64,000 bases of DNA from Gilvimarinus gilvus (lineage in GTDB: Bacteria; Pseudomonadota; Gammaproteobacteria; Pseudomonadales; Cellvibrionaceae): NCBI RefSeq assembly GCF_030518155.1, contig NZ_JAULRU010000783.1:55090-119089 (forward strand), in the 5' to 3' direction. Both the position numbers and the translations under genes were made by a program. Positions 34,067-44,854 of the stretch are shown here, one piece after another. The notes beneath the pieces are model-generated. The model had not been told where the DNA came from. It saw only the letters and a program-made list of their open reading frames with translations, and did not search any database. Position 1 is the stretch's first letter; every line of letters starts with the position of its first letter.

Positions 34067-37000
34067 TGACATTCGCACTCTAATGGAGTTCTATCTTCTA
34101 AATGGTATAGCTTTGGGTCAGCGTAATAGTCATAGTATGCGTTATAGTTCGATGGTGTATTGAGATACACACCGATATTTTCATTTCTGGCCGTCGTCAG
34201 ATCTCCAGGCCTAGTACCCTCAACATTCCCAGAGAAGCTTTCCTCTGCGGCACGCCTCCTTGGGTCACCTGTGTTGGGATGTGTATGCCATATAACTCTT
34301 GAGCCTTCAGGTCGTGTCGCCTCTAATTCAGCTTCAGGCAGGCCACCTTCAGAACCAACCAAAAACGTATATGTCCAACAGTTTTTAACCATCATCAACC
34401 AGCCACCATATTCGACCTTTTGATTTGCCATCGATCTGGCGTAATTTTTAGCATCTAAGTATGCATCATCACGCGTCTCGAAAAGGTCCCCTGGCGCTAA
34501 CCCAAAGAAATCAAAATAAAATAATGGATTGCCAAAAGAGTAGCTATATGTATTGATTCCACCATTTATGCCAATAGGGTCACTTTGCAGATACCTTCCT
34601 ATACTTGGATCATAATTTCGATAGTAATTGTAATGTAAGCCTGTCTCCTCATCGAAGTACTGCCCAGGAAAACGAAGGTTTACTGTTACTTTATTAAAAT
34701 CTCCATCAACATCCTCATTTGCACTTCCGAGACCGAATGCATCGGACGTCCACCGCCAAACCACACTACCAACACTGTCAGTGGCTACACGAGGCGTATT
34801 GAGGTGGTCTGCATGCAAATACACCAACTTCGAATGGGAAGATGATCCATCTGCATTGAATCTCTGTGTAACTTGCGCCAGAGGTGTACTTTTAAACCAG
34901 ATCCAAATAATGCGCTCAACAGGGCTATTCTCTGCGTCCAACACCACCTCAGAGCTTAAATGCCCCGATGTATTGTAGAAAAAGACACTTGTCATTGCCC
35001 GCTGACCATCCTGATAGCGTTGCTTTTCAACACGCTGCCCGAGTGCATTGTAGCCATATGTTACCTGCAACTGACCATTGAGGTATATCGCATCAAGACG
35101 TTCGTTCACATTGTATTTGTACAATCTCGTACCAATATAACTTTCTGGAAAGTCACTTTCGGTAGCCCGCTCACTAGTGGCTAGGTTACCACTAGAATCA
35201 TACTGATAGCTTATACCATCACTCCCCAGTAGCTGATTACTGGCAAAGTCATAGTGCAGCGTCCTCAGCTCTTCATCGTGACTTTGACTAGTGCGATTAC
35301 CCACAGCATCATAGGTGTAAGATTTATCGCCATACAGGCCTGCCTCAACTACCAACCTATCAAGTTTGTCATAATCAAATTCCTGCGACACACTTGGATC
35401 AACTGCATTATTTATTGTGTCAATATTGCCATTGGGATCTAAGTCATAAGAAATGTCGATCAACGTATTGCTATCAGAGCTTAATGTGTATTGACGCAGA
35501 CTATAATTTCGATCGTAATCCATACTTAGCTGTAAGTTGTTGCCATACCGTAGACCAGCTAAAGGACCAAACGGTCGATAGCTAATGTCTGCCGCAATCT
35601 GCTGACTTTCCCCCGGAGCCTCCCAGCGAACACCAGCAACTCGCCCATGACTGTAATCGTATTCAATACAGCCCTGAGAATCGTTACCCTGCATAGAGAA
35701 GCACTGTTTGTTTAATTGGCCATAAATGTTGTAGCCGAATTTTTTAACCTCAGTGTAGCCGCCTACCCTAGTAAGCTGCTCAACCAACTGGCCGCGATGG
35801 TTATAGACATAACTCTGCTCGCCAGAGAAATCCTTGATCGAGGTTAATCGTCCAACACCATAATTGTCACCAGAGGCGGTAGTTGCTGGGCTAGTATTGT
35901 CATAGCCGTAGGTCTTATTGTGACTTGGCTGTGCTGGATAGGTTTCTGTAACCAATCGGTTAAGTGCATCATAACTGTACAAGGTCGTAGCGCCTCGCGC
36001 ATCACGACGAGCAATAATGTTTCCCGCGCCATCATACCCAAACAGTGTAACACCAGTATCCGGACTATTTATGCTTCGCAACTGGCCTAAGTGGTTATAT
36101 TCGTATTGCGTCACAAGGCCACGCTGGTCCGTTACCGTATCGATATCACCCTGAGAATTATAGGTAAGCTTTATCGGGTTAAGGTCGGCATCGATTAGCG
36201 TTTGTACACGATTAATTGCGTCATACTTCTTCTCACTTGAATACTGACGAGGATTTGTCGACAAGGTAGGGTTATCATTGACATCGTAATCCTGAGAGGC
36301 GGTGTTACTCTCACCATCAGTGATACTTCGCAATCGACTCAACTCGTCATAGACACGGCTAACTTGCCACCAAAGCTGTCCCGAGCTGTCCTTGATAATT
36401 TCTTGCGTTCTATTCCCCGCATCATCTAATGTATATTCAATACGATCACCTAAATGATTTTCAATTGCCTCCAAGCGACTAGCATCGTCGTAGATATACT
36501 CAATGAAACTACCATCTGGATTTTCAACTTTTGTTAATTCTCCATTGTCGTCATAGCTATAATTAACAACTATATTCTGACTGGCATTGTTCGGATGAAC
36601 TTTGGTTACAGATTTTAGCCATCCACGCGGATAATAATCATATATTTCTTCAACACCATTCACATCTATGATACGACCAACATCACCATGATCGTTATAA
36701 TCCAGAAACTGAGTCACATGACCTAAAGCGTTCGTGATCGAACTCAGGTTGCCGTTATCATCATAATCATAGGTTGTTATATCTAATACATCAGTCCGTG
36801 GTCCATCGATTGTTTTTACCTGACCGTGATCGTCATATGTATATATGGTCTCAACCTCACTCGGTGCGGAGAAACTCACACCATTGACAGTCAAGTCAAT
36901 AACATTTGAATCGGCAGAGAGACCCTGATGATCAACTACCTGGGCACTTATTTGGTGAGTCCCACTCAACGCATTATATGTGTACTCATAGGGAGGCTCA

Positions 37001-38916
37001 GTCGAAGTGAAGGACCAAATTCCATCCACAAAGAAGCGCACCTGATCGACTAGCCCTTCCGGATCTTGAGCATCCGCCAAAAAGAGGATCTGGTCACCTT
37101 CAGTGCTTCCGCCCCCCTCTGAGGTTAAATCAATCGTTGGCGGAAGGTTGCCCCCTTGGCCTGATACCGTAAAATCATATGCTGCTGACTCGACAGTGCC
37201 CCCATCGTCATCAGTGGCCTTAGCTATTAACTCATGCACACCCTCAACAGCAGTCCAGTTCAATTCATAAGGCGAAACCGTGACAACACCAACCGAAACA
37301 CCATCTAGAAAGAACTCTACCTGGCTGATCAAACCATCGGTATCGACAGCGTCAGCGCTAAATACCAATATTTCTCCCACCACGCTTTCGCTTTGAGTGA
37401 TGACATTAACTGCAGGCAGTTCATTCGGTATAGGCAACACTGTAAAGCCAGCTGCTAACGATTCAGTAACAGCACTGTCATTATCGGTAGCTTTGGCTGT
37501 CAAAACTTGGGAGCCCTCAACAGCCACCCAACTCACTTCATAAGGAGAAACGGCATCAACACCAACTGAGACACCGTTCAGAAAGAACTCCACATGTTGA
37601 ATTGAACCGTCTGGGTCGGTAGCAATCGCACTAAATAACAAGGCCTCGCCAACTGTACTATCAGATTGGGTGTTGACACTTACTAAGGGATGCTCATTTA
37701 GTAATGATGAAACAGCAAAGCTAACCGGAGAGGACTCTGTTATAGCGCCGCCATTATCAATGGCATTCGCCGTCAGCACATGATCACCCTCAGTGGCCAG
37801 CCAGCTAACCTCGTAAGGTGCACTGGTATCTACGCCTATCGACGTTCCATTCAAGAAGAACTCTACCCGGCTAATGGATCCATCTTCATCGCTAGCGGAG
37901 GCGTTAAAAGTAACCTGACTGTCTTCATAAAATCCCGCTGGGACATCAGTTACAGAAACGAGCGGGGGACGATTAATGTTAGAACTTCCGCCTACATCAA
38001 ACTCATGTGTATCGCTCTCAGCGCACCCCAAGTTATTACACAGCGCAACCTGTAGGCTATGTGTACCAGGCGCATAATCGACCACACAACTACCGCTCTG
38101 CTCAGACTTACCATTTGATATCAAAGTGCCAGAGCAAACCTCATCCCCATTATCTGTCAATGACCAGCTGGTTCCATTTGTACCCCACCACATATGCCAT
38201 GTGACAGAAATAGCAGAGCCATTATCAAATGACGCCGGCATCCAATCCATAACGGGAGCCCCAGGAGTAGTCGTCGCCCCAATATTTAGCGTCACGGCAT
38301 CACTGGAGGTACAGCCAGCGGCGTTACACAAATTCACCCGAAGTGAATGTACACCATCATCATATGTTGAGACACACTTTCCCTGCTGTGCATTATTTCC
38401 ATTGGAGGTCAAAGAGCCAGAGCACACCTCCTGCCCATTGTCCGTCAAAGACCAACTGGTACCATTTGTACCCCACCACATATTCCAATTCACTGAGATA
38501 TCGGATCCGTCATCGAAAGACCCGGGCAGCCAATCGATAACCGGCATTGCTGGTGTAGGCAGGTTGCCGCCCCCAACTCTCAATGTCACAGCATCACTGG
38601 AGGTACAACCAGAGGCGTTACATAAATCTACTTGTAAAGAATGAGTGCCAACACTATACGTTGAGACACATTCTCCCATTTGCGCATTATTGCCATTTGG
38701 AGCTAAGGAGCCAGAGCATACTTCCTGCCCATTATCTGTCAGCGACCAGTGGGTGCCATTAGCACCCCACCACATATCCCAACGAACCTGAATATCATCA
38801 CCCTGGTCTACAGAAGAAGGCAGCCAAGCTATTACGGGTTTAGTCGGCGTTTCCGCCTGCGCGATAACACTAGAGCACCATAAAGTTACGAATACTAAAA
38901 AGAATCGAAGGTACAT
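34063..38916 (-). CDS. Giant exported RHS protein with chitinase-N-type and Ig-like modules and a JAB-like C-terminal toxin
   Basis: 1617 residues: signal peptide (1-22, ending SSVIAQA); three repeats of about 95 residues with NMWWGTNGTSWSLTDNGQEV and NLCNASGCTSSDA (about 25-305), resembling chitinase A N-terminal modules; four Ig-like repeats with VEFFLNGVSVGV (about 315-685); YD-repeats (690-1350); RHS core (HADHLNTPRVATDSVG, GRYLQSDPIG, NPLFYFDFFG). The last ~146 residues carry VIWHTHPNTGD (HxH near 1544/1546) and a downstream FSGN...RPGD, the metal pattern of JAB/DUF4329 metallopeptidases. The N-terminal modules suggest binding to polysaccharide or chitin surfaces. The immunity gene overlaps its stop. 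Confidence 0.87.
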   Translation of the reverse strand: MYLRFFLVFVTLWCSSVIAQAETPTKPVIAWLPSSVDQGDDIQVRWDMWWGANGTHWSLTDNGQEVCSGSLAPNGNNAQMGECVSTYSVGTHSLQVDLCNASGCTSSDAVTLRVGGGNLPTPAMPVIDWLPGSFDDGSDISVNWNMWWGTNGTSWSLTDNGQEVCSGSLTSNGNNAQQGKCVSTYDDGVHSLRVNLCNAAGCTSSDAVTLNIGATTTPGAPVMDWMPASFDNGSAISVTWHMWWGTNGTSWSLTDNGDEVCSGTLISNGKSEQSGSCVVDYAPGTHSLQVALCNNLGCAESDTHEFDVGGSSNINRPPLVSVTDVPAGFYEDSQVTFNASASDEDGSISRVEFFLNGTSIGVDTSAPYEVSWLATEGDHVLTANAIDNGGAITESSPVSFAVSSLLNEHPLVSVNTQSDSTVGEALLFSAIATDPDGSIQHVEFFLNGVSVGVDAVSPYEVSWVAVEGSQVLTAKATDNDSAVTESLAAGFTVLPIPNELPAVNVITQSESVVGEILVFSADAVDTDGLISQVEFFLDGVSVGVVTVSPYELNWTAVEGVHELIAKATDDDGGTVESAAYDFTVSGQGGNLPPTIDLTSEGGGSTEGDQILFLADAQDPEGLVDQVRFFVDGIWSFTSTEPPYEYTYNALSGTHQISAQVVDHQGLSADSNVIDLTVNGVSFSAPSEVETIYTYDDHGQVKTIDGPRTDVLDITTYDYDDNGNLSSITNALGHVTQFLDYNDHGDVGRIIDVNGVEEIYDYYPRGWLKSVTKVHPNNASQNIVVNYSYDDNGELTKVENPDGSFIEYIYDDASRLEAIENHLGDRIEYTLDDAGNRTQEIIKDSSGQLWWQVSRVYDELSRLRSITDGESNTASQDYDVNDNPTLSTNPRQYSSEKKYDAINRVQTLIDADLNPIKLTYNSQGDIDTVTDQRGLVTQYEYNHLGQLRSINSPDTGVTLFGYDGAGNIIARRDARGATTLYSYDALNRLVTETYPAQPSHNKTYGYDNTSPATTASGDNYGVGRLTSIKDFSGEQSYVYNHRGQLVEQLTRVGGYTEVKKFGYNIYGQLNKQCFSMQGNDSQGCIEYDYSHGRVAGVRWEAPGESQQIAADISYRPFGPLAGLRYGNNLQLSMDYDRNYSLRQYTLSSDSNTLIDISYDLDPNGNIDTINNAVDPSVSQEFDYDKLDRLVVEAGLYGDKSYTYDAVGNRTSQSHDEELRTLHYDFASNQLLGSDGISYQYDSSGNLATSERATESDFPESYIGTRLYKYNVNERLDAIYLNGQLQVTYGYNALGQRVEKQRYQDGQRAMTSVFFYNTSGHLSSEVVLDAENSPVERIIWIWFKSTPLAQVTQRFNADGSSSHSKLVYLHADHLNTPRVATDSVGSVVWRWTSDAFGLGSANEDVDGDFNKVTVNLRFPGQYFDEETGLHYNYYRNYDPSIGRYLQSDPIGINGGINTYSYSFGNPLFYFDFFGLAPGDLFETRDDAYLDAKNYARSMANQKVEYGGWLMMVKNCWTYTFLVGSEGGLPEAELEATRPEGSRVIWHTHPNTGDPRRRAAEESFSGNVEGTRPGDLTTARNENIGVYLNTPSNYNAYYDYYADPKLYHLEDRTPLECECQ

Positions 38917-38935
38917 AACATTCCCTATTATTTAA

Positions 38936-40531
38936 TTACTGTCCGCCAGAAATTTTCTGACTAGTCACATTTCCCGCCGAGTCATACGCATAGGTGACGA
39001 CTCTATTCCCTCTAGTAATAGAAACAGGTCGACTCAAGGTGTCATGCCAAACAGTCTCAGTAACTTGCTCTGCATCCGTATCTTTTCCCTCTACTTTCAA
39101 AACCACTAAGCCGCGATCGTTATACTCGTAAGATGTAACTACGCCCTCTGTACTTGCTTTGGTTTTCACCAAACCGGCGTTTATATGATCTTCTGGATAG
39201 TATGTATACTCATCTGTAGTTTCATCGCAACGTTCGGTAGGATCACCTACAACATTGGTAACTCGATACACACCGACTTCATCCGTGAAAGAGTAACTTG
39301 TGGTTTTATCAAAAACATTTCTCACCCTGGTGGTATTATCAGATACATATTGAAAATTAGTTTCCCCGCCTTTTTTTGAATGTGAGACGGAACGAACTCG
39401 CCCTTGACCTTCGTACACCCAAGTAGCGTATTCATACCCATATGCATCTTTGGCGCCTGACAAATACCCGCCTTCATAGGAATAGGAGTTCAACACATTC
39501 CCTCCTAACAAGTGCTCTCTCACCTTATCGCCTACATAACTATAGGTGTGAGCTTCTTGGCCTAAGCTGCCAACCACGGTAATTTTGACTACATTGGAGC
39601 CCGACCATTCATATACAAGCTCGCCGCCTAGGCTTCTAGAAATGCTACGCAATTGATCTTCGTCATTATAGTCATAGGTATGGTGAACCCCTCCATTCTT
39701 ATTACTTCTCTGAAGAAGAACACCATCCTGATCAAACACCAATGTATTGTCATCGGCATCTGTCAGTTCGAATACGGCTCCAGCGAGATCACGCAACTTA
39801 ATTTTCGACCAGCCCGGAGTGTACAACTCTAACTCGAAAGGACCAATGACAGCCTTATGATGAAACTTCAATATTTTTCCATCATCTCTATGCCAACTAA
39901 TCGTAGAGTCGCCATTGAAAATCAGCTTGTCAGTACCTGAAAAGGTCCATTCAGATTTGAGGCTGTTATATGCGCGGGCTATTTTAAGAGGCATTACACC
40001 ACGACCAGAGTAGTCTACTTCGGCATGATAATTATTACCGGTACTAACTCGAATTGACCCGCCATCACAAGGGTTTACACAATCGCACCTGCCCATGCTT
40101 TCATTTTCTTTATCATCCTCATCGTCACCAGCCCCAGTATCCACACACGCTTGCTGATCATTACTCCACTCTTCATCCCCGGTACCATCATCGTTCTGGC
40201 ATGGATGACCCGGCCCAGTCCAATGCAAAATTTTATTGTAATCTACGCGGAACGTACCGCCATCTTCACCCGGAAGAACTTGAGAGTAGTCTAATGCTAT
40301 ATACAGATATTGGTATTCGGTGTTACCGAATGCTGAATAGTATGTAATTAGAGCTGAACATTGGTCAGTCGTAATCACATCATCCATGTAGTAATTTACG
40401 CAGCCTGCTCCTGCACCACCTACAGGATTTTCTGCATCCCAATATCCGTTTTCTAAAACCGGATCAGCAAAAGCCAAGGAGGAGTAGAGTACAAAGAACA
40501 TCCATATAAGGCCAACTCTAAGGTTTTTCAT
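38936..40531 (-). CDS. RHS protein, first (N-terminal) ORF of locus 2
   Basis: 531 residues from ATG 40531 (AGGGA just upstream; ATG 40534 and an earlier start at 40549 are alternatives), with signal peptide MKNLRVGLIWMFFVLYSSLA. A secreted N-terminal domain with Cys residues is followed by CDCVNPCDGGSIRVSTGNNY and DYSGRGVMPLKIARAYNS, a clear DUF6531 RHS entry domain, then YD-repeats (YEYNDRGLVV, YAYDSAGNVTS). It ends 19 bp before the start of the giant RHS ORF. The same two-chain arrangement exists in locus 1, so the split is a real feature of this RHS family and not a sequencing frameshift. Confidence 0.85.
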   Translation of the reverse strand: MKNLRVGLIWMFFVLYSSLAFADPVLENGYWDAENPVGGAGAGCVNYYMDDVITTDQCSALITYYSAFGNTEYQYLYIALDYSQVLPGEDGGTFRVDYNKILHWTGPGHPCQNDDGTGDEEWSNDQQACVDTGAGDDEDDKENESMGRCDCVNPCDGGSIRVSTGNNYHAEVDYSGRGVMPLKIARAYNSLKSEWTFSGTDKLIFNGDSTISWHRDDGKILKFHHKAVIGPFELELYTPGWSKIKLRDLAGAVFELTDADDNTLVFDQDGVLLQRSNKNGGVHHTYDYNDEDQLRSISRSLGGELVYEWSGSNVVKITVVGSLGQEAHTYSYVGDKVREHLLGGNVLNSYSYEGGYLSGAKDAYGYEYATWVYEGQGRVRSVSHSKKGGETNFQYVSDNTTRVRNVFDKTTSYSFTDEVGVYRVTNVVGDPTERCDETTDEYTYYPEDHINAGLVKTKASTEGVVTSYEYNDRGLVVLKVEGKDTDAEQVTETVWHDTLSRPVSITRGNRVVTYAYDSAGNVTSQKISGGQ

Positions 40532-40549
40532 CATTTTCCCTACGATCAA

Positions 40550-40998
40550 GACTTAAACAAGGCATACCCCTGGCAGGGCACAATCACAATTAGCTTCTTT
40601 TCACAGCACAGCCGAGCAAGAACCAGCCTTTGCGGTAGCTCATTGAATAGTTGCCGGAATGAAATATCGAAGGGTGCTAAAACTTAGTGGGCAAGGTAGG
40701 TAAAGATAATTGTCAAAAGCCCTTTTAACAGCTAGTCATCCCTTGATGACCAGAACGATACATAACAAGAGAACAAAAAACAACCATTTTTGCGCCAGAT
40801 CCCGTACTTTAGTTTGCGCCAAATGGTGGGGCATGCCCCTAGAGAGCACACTCAAGTTAGCGGTCTACCTTTCCCTAAAACCTCAAGGACGTAATGGGCT
40901 GTCGATTCGAACACTACTGTGACGCACCTTCTCAGACTCGAGCGGACGGTCACCCGATCTATTCCGCATCCACAAGGGAAAGAGCCAACCAATATGCT
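40550..40998. other. Intergenic region upstream of RHS locus 2
   Basis: I see no gene, RNA or repeat here. The first 150 bp before 40550 must contain the promoter of the minus-strand RHS operon, but no convincing -35/-10 pair stands out. Confidence 0.4.
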
Positions 40999-41161
40999 TC
41001 AAGCATTCAGAATATCATTACCATACTCAGTAACTAGGCGATCGATAAGCTCTTTTTCTGCATCGGTAAGCTGCTCAACCTCAATAAATCGCCAATTTCG
41101 CTCATACAGTGCCAAAGCCTCATCACCCTCGATAGAGAGGTTGAAGTCTGATAGCTCATGT
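40999..41161 (-). pseudogene. C-terminal fragment of a small conserved protein
   Basis: The frame reads ALALYERNWRFIEVEQLTDA and EKELIDRLVTEYGNDILNA, then stops. I know this NWRF...LI..L...YG pattern as the C-terminal half of short proteins of unknown function in gammaproteobacteria. There is no start in frame; upstream the sequence becomes the antisense of an IS1182 transposase. It was probably cut by that insertion. Confidence 0.45.
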
Positions 41162-41162
41162 C

Positions 41163-41669
41163 CATGCCTCGTCGCAGAAATTGCGCAAGAAAGTCCGGCA
41201 ATGTCTGAAAGAGCACAAAAATTTAGACGGGCGCAAGCCCCAGGAGCGAGAGCGGAAACAACGGCTCCGGCAAGCGGCCGATACTCTTGAAAAAGAATTT
41301 GAACGCATCGACAAGTTCCTAAAGACGGCGTCCCCACGGATGGGGAATGTTAAGCGCCCCAAGGAAGTCAAAAGCAATATCACCGATAACGAGTCAGCCA
41401 AAATGGCCACCAGCAAAGGCTCCATCCAAGGATACAACGGCGTAGCCACTGTTGATAAGAAACATCAAATCATTGTTGATGCCCAAGCGTTCGGAGAAGA
41501 TCAAGAACACCATACGTTAAAGCCCGTTCTCGATAGCGTTCAGAGACGTTAACGGCGTATGGGCATCCATGCCGACACTCTTCATTCAAACGTCATCGTT
41601 ACCGCGGACACCGGACTCTCAAATGACGCTAACGATGCGTATGTAAAGGAGGCGGGTATTAACGCCTAA
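41163..41669 (+). pseudogene. IS1182-family transposase remnant
   Basis: The frame contains KEVKSNITDNESAKMATSKG, IQGYNGVATVDKKHQIIVDA and FGEDQEHHTLKPVLDSV, then an in-frame TAA at 41549-41551, and continues RMGIHADTLHSNVIVTADTG to a second stop at 41667. These are the DDE-core segments of IS1182/IS5-superfamily transposases. The N-terminal third and C-terminus are missing. The remaining sequence to 41960 has no intact gene. Confidence 0.85.
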
Positions 41670-41960
41670 ATTAGGGGTTGAAAGGGCGTCAGTTCTACAC
41701 CGGGGAATGAGCGTTTAGCGAACCCGGCAAAGCCCGTAAACGCCATTGTGTGTAGGTGGAATCCCGGAACACTGCCTGCATCAATAAAGCCTGGAAAATC
41801 AGTTGAGACATCTTACTCTGGACACAGCCTAAAAGGCAGAGTTTCTCGTGTTTGTAACCCATTGATATATATGTCTAATTTCGACAGCTCGTCTTAATCA
41901 AAAATTATTGCCTGACCGATATAAGTATATTATAAATAGAGCAGTGTGACATAGCGTTGG

Positions 41961-43484
41961 ATGGAGCATAATTTGAGTGACATTGTTCGAGATCTGTTAA
42001 ATAGGTTAGGGCCATGTCTGACCTCTAAACTTATTGAGATGATGGTTGATCAGGGGGTTAGCCCAGACGCTGCTCGCAAGAGAGTCGAGAGGGCCAGCGG
42101 GATAACACGCTTGTCGGGCGTGCGGTTTGAAAAGAATGCCAAATTCATTTTTCTCGATCACCAGTATGGTGATGCCAGATTTTGGGGCGCTGTAGAAGCG
42201 GCCTTTGAAACCAAGGGTAAGGCCTATTGGGCTGCCATGGTGGGGTTAAAGCGTCGGGGTGGCGCTTGCCCCAAATCGCTCTTCCCGCGCATTTGTGGCG
42301 CACCGAACAGACGACAAAAGCAGCTCTCGCCGGACACTATTCTAGAGCGCCTGATCAAGATCCATCTGCTCAAGGAAGTTCAGGATGATAAGAGCGGCGA
42401 GACTTGGATCAGTTTCAATCCCCATTGCTATAACGTTCTGGCCCCCTCACTAGAGCAGCGGGCCATCGCCATTACAGAGAATCTCGCCATTGCGGCAATT
42501 GCAGACTGGGCAAGAAAGTTGGGGTTCGGCAGTTACGCTAAGTTCGCGCTACGCAATGATGTGCAGCCTCCCGTGGTGTCGGGGATAACCTGGGATGTAA
42601 GTGCGCCATCCTATGTCAGACCCCTTGTGTCCGCCCCCGAAGGTGAAATCAAACCAGGGTTCTTTGTCTGTGATGTCACCATGGGCCATCAGATCAGTGA
42701 TGAGGAGGTGGAAGTCTTTGTGCGTAAGTACGATATGGCGGCTTCTCCACCCAAGGTCGCGCCTATTATGGGGTTTCTGGTGGCTGATGGGTTTACCCAA
42801 GCCGCCTATGATCGAGCGAGAAGTGCGGGCATTATTGCCGCCACCACGTCCCAGCTATTTGGCCAGGATGTGGCAAAAGCCTTGAACGACCTGATTAAGG
42901 TGTTGAGCGACACGGGCAAGACCGCTGCCATCAATCCGGAACACCTTGAAAACGTGATGAATCGGTTGACCAGGATTGAAGGGGCCAGTGCCAACCTCAG
43001 GGGAAGTTTGTTTGAGCTGGTGGTGGGTAACCTATTGGTTGCGGTAACCGGCGGCTATCTAACGGTTGGCTATAAAATATCCAGTCTAGCGGAGCTGGAC
43101 GTATTGGTGGACCTGGAGGAAGAGGGCCGATCCATCATTGTGGAGTGCAAGGCCAAGGTGCCTGGTGCAATGGTCAGCCTAGAAGAGGTGCAGCGGTGGT
43201 ATGACAACCGAGTACCGCTGATAAACGAAAAGATCAGGCCTTATGGCATTAACTACGCTGATCGGAAGTTTGAATTCGAGCTCTGGACCAATGGCACCTT
43301 TCACCCTGCGGCCATTGAATGGTTGGGGCAACAGCAGACGGAGTTTGAACTACATACCGTTGGCTGGCGGGACGGTGCCTATATCAAACAATACTCTCAA
43401 CAGGACACGGTGAGCCCGAATACTCGGGGCCTATTGAGGGATTATTATTTCAACAACCCTAAAACCTCAATCTATGAGAGCTGA
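41961..43484 (+). CDS. PD-(D/E)XK nuclease-domain protein with winged-helix N-terminus
   Basis: 507 residues. Residues 1-65 look like a winged helix (DLLNRLGPCLTSKLIEMMVD). The middle (66-340) is of unknown fold. The C-terminal domain is a PD-(D/E)XK nuclease: E352 (GSLFELVVGNLL), D380 (SLAELDVLVDLE) and E395-C-K397 (SIIVECKAK). The order E-D-ExK with a helix in front matches restriction and repair nucleases, so it may cut DNA. No methyltransferase or helicase is adjacent, so it is a solitary gene, likely defence-related by location. Start ATG 41961; the ribosome site is weak. Confidence 0.7.
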   Translation: MEHNLSDIVRDLLNRLGPCLTSKLIEMMVDQGVSPDAARKRVERASGITRLSGVRFEKNAKFIFLDHQYGDARFWGAVEAAFETKGKAYWAAMVGLKRRGGACPKSLFPRICGAPNRRQKQLSPDTILERLIKIHLLKEVQDDKSGETWISFNPHCYNVLAPSLEQRAIAITENLAIAAIADWARKLGFGSYAKFALRNDVQPPVVSGITWDVSAPSYVRPLVSAPEGEIKPGFFVCDVTMGHQISDEEVEVFVRKYDMAASPPKVAPIMGFLVADGFTQAAYDRARSAGIIAATTSQLFGQDVAKALNDLIKVLSDTGKTAAINPEHLENVMNRLTRIEGASANLRGSLFELVVGNLLVAVTGGYLTVGYKISSLAELDVLVDLEEEGRSIIVECKAKVPGAMVSLEEVQRWYDNRVPLINEKIRPYGINYADRKFEFELWTNGTFHPAAIEWLGQQQTEFELHTVGWRDGAYIKQYSQQDTVSPNTRGLLRDYYFNNPKTSIYES

Positions 43485-43608
43485 AGGATCAACGGACAAT
43501 CTACTTATTAAAACCACGTTCGGCGTACTACTCTTGATTTATTGACTGAAATAGGAATATTATTCATGCAATAGTGGGTCCGAGCACGGATAGTCGAGGA
43601 TTTGGTTC

Positions 43609-44763
43609 GTGGAAAGATCTGTCGTTGCATCTACTTCAGTTATCGCCTACCTCACCGCTGGCTTGCTATTCATGGTCTATAGCGGGCATGCCTATACGCA
43701 ATCATCATTGGATGGCTGCTCAGATCACTTCATTGATGGTGATCTCGACCATACTCCAACTCTATATTCAAGCCCACCGACTACCCCTTATAAGAACAAC
43801 AGTCATCATTGCTATAAGGCCAACGATACAAGCTTTTTTGCTTTGGAGTATTGGCCCAAAAACCACTCAGCAAGGTGGGTTGCTTATAAGCTAGGTGATA
43901 ATTATGGGCCGAAGGGTTGTGCGTCTAGACCGCGGGATGAAATGAAGTGCTACTTCAAAAAGCAGCCATGGAGCGAGGTCGAAGCGTGTGTAAATGCTTT
44001 CAGGGAGGAGGGTAAGAAAAAAGCGCGAGATCCTTTTCATGAAGACCCCTTCCTTCTAGCTCAAAGTCAAAATCGTCTTAAAGTAAATCCCTTCTCAAAT
44101 ACAGGACATGACCGAGGCCATTTGGCTCCGAATAATGCTTTTAGTTGGCATTTGTGTGGAACCTACCATACGTTCTCGATGGCCAATATGTCACCGCAGT
44201 ATCATAATCTGAATCGCCATGTCTGGGCACGTCTTGAGGGGCAGGTCTTGTATTGGGGGGCTGAGCATGGCCCTGTTTATGTAGTCACTGGCCCGATTTT
44301 CAATAAATTTCCTGACTCTCGATTTAGAGTCTATGAACAAAGCGAGTTGGATGCTTCAAAAATTTATAAGAAGAACACCAAGCTACCCAGCTTCAGCAGT
44401 ATAGACATTCCGACCAATCCTGATATTGCCGTTCCAACTGGCTACTATAAAGTAATTTACAAACCGGCGAGTAATGGTGAACCCCCCGCTGCGATAGGGT
44501 ATCTTCTCCCTCATACCAGTGAAAAGATCAGCAGCTTTTGGAGTTTTACTTCAAGAATCGATGTTATTGAAAAGGCCAGTGGTATTCGCTTTAGCGGTAT
44601 CCCGGACGAGATGAAGGCCCGTTGGGGTTCCAATTATTTCTTTAGTAAGAAAAAAGGCAATTGGAAGTTACGGAATGACTGCGAGTATAACTACTCGGCT
44701 TCAGGTTGGTTAGAAAACTCTACTCACCAGCAAAGGCTAGATTTCTGTGCGCTGCAAGAGTAA
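43609..44763 (+). CDS. Secreted DNA/RNA non-specific endonuclease (NUC family)
   Basis: 384 residues from GTG 43609 (GAGGA at 43595-43599), with signal peptide VIAYLTAGLLFMVYSGHAYT. The Serratia-nuclease beta-beta-alpha-metal core holds DRGHLAPNNAFSW (168-180; H171 is the general base) and MSPQYHNLNRHVWARLE, with the metal-binding Asn near 202. Six or more Cys residues suit an exported protein. The N-terminal 140 residues and the C-terminal tail (DCEYNYSASGWLENS) are extra to the core. Possible roles are DNA scavenging, toxin or extracellular DNA removal. Confidence 0.88.
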   Translation: MERSVVASTSVIAYLTAGLLFMVYSGHAYTQSSLDGCSDHFIDGDLDHTPTLYSSPPTTPYKNNSHHCYKANDTSFFALEYWPKNHSARWVAYKLGDNYGPKGCASRPRDEMKCYFKKQPWSEVEACVNAFREEGKKKARDPFHEDPFLLAQSQNRLKVNPFSNTGHDRGHLAPNNAFSWHLCGTYHTFSMANMSPQYHNLNRHVWARLEGQVLYWGAEHGPVYVVTGPIFNKFPDSRFRVYEQSELDASKIYKKNTKLPSFSSIDIPTNPDIAVPTGYYKVIYKPASNGEPPAAIGYLLPHTSEKISSFWSFTSRIDVIEKASGIRFSGIPDEMKARWGSNYFFSKKKGNWKLRNDCEYNYSASGWLENSTHQQRLDFCALQE

Positions 44764-44854
44764 TTATGATGAACAGCAAAATCTCTTGCTCGATTAATAC
44801 TGTCAGTACTACTTTTCTTAAGATGCTGCTTTTGAAGGATCGTGAGGGCTTGCT

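Noticed and set aside
41162..41337. Upstream extension of the minus-strand NWRF-type protein to 41337
   Set aside because: This part is exactly antisense to the IS1182 transposase remnant.
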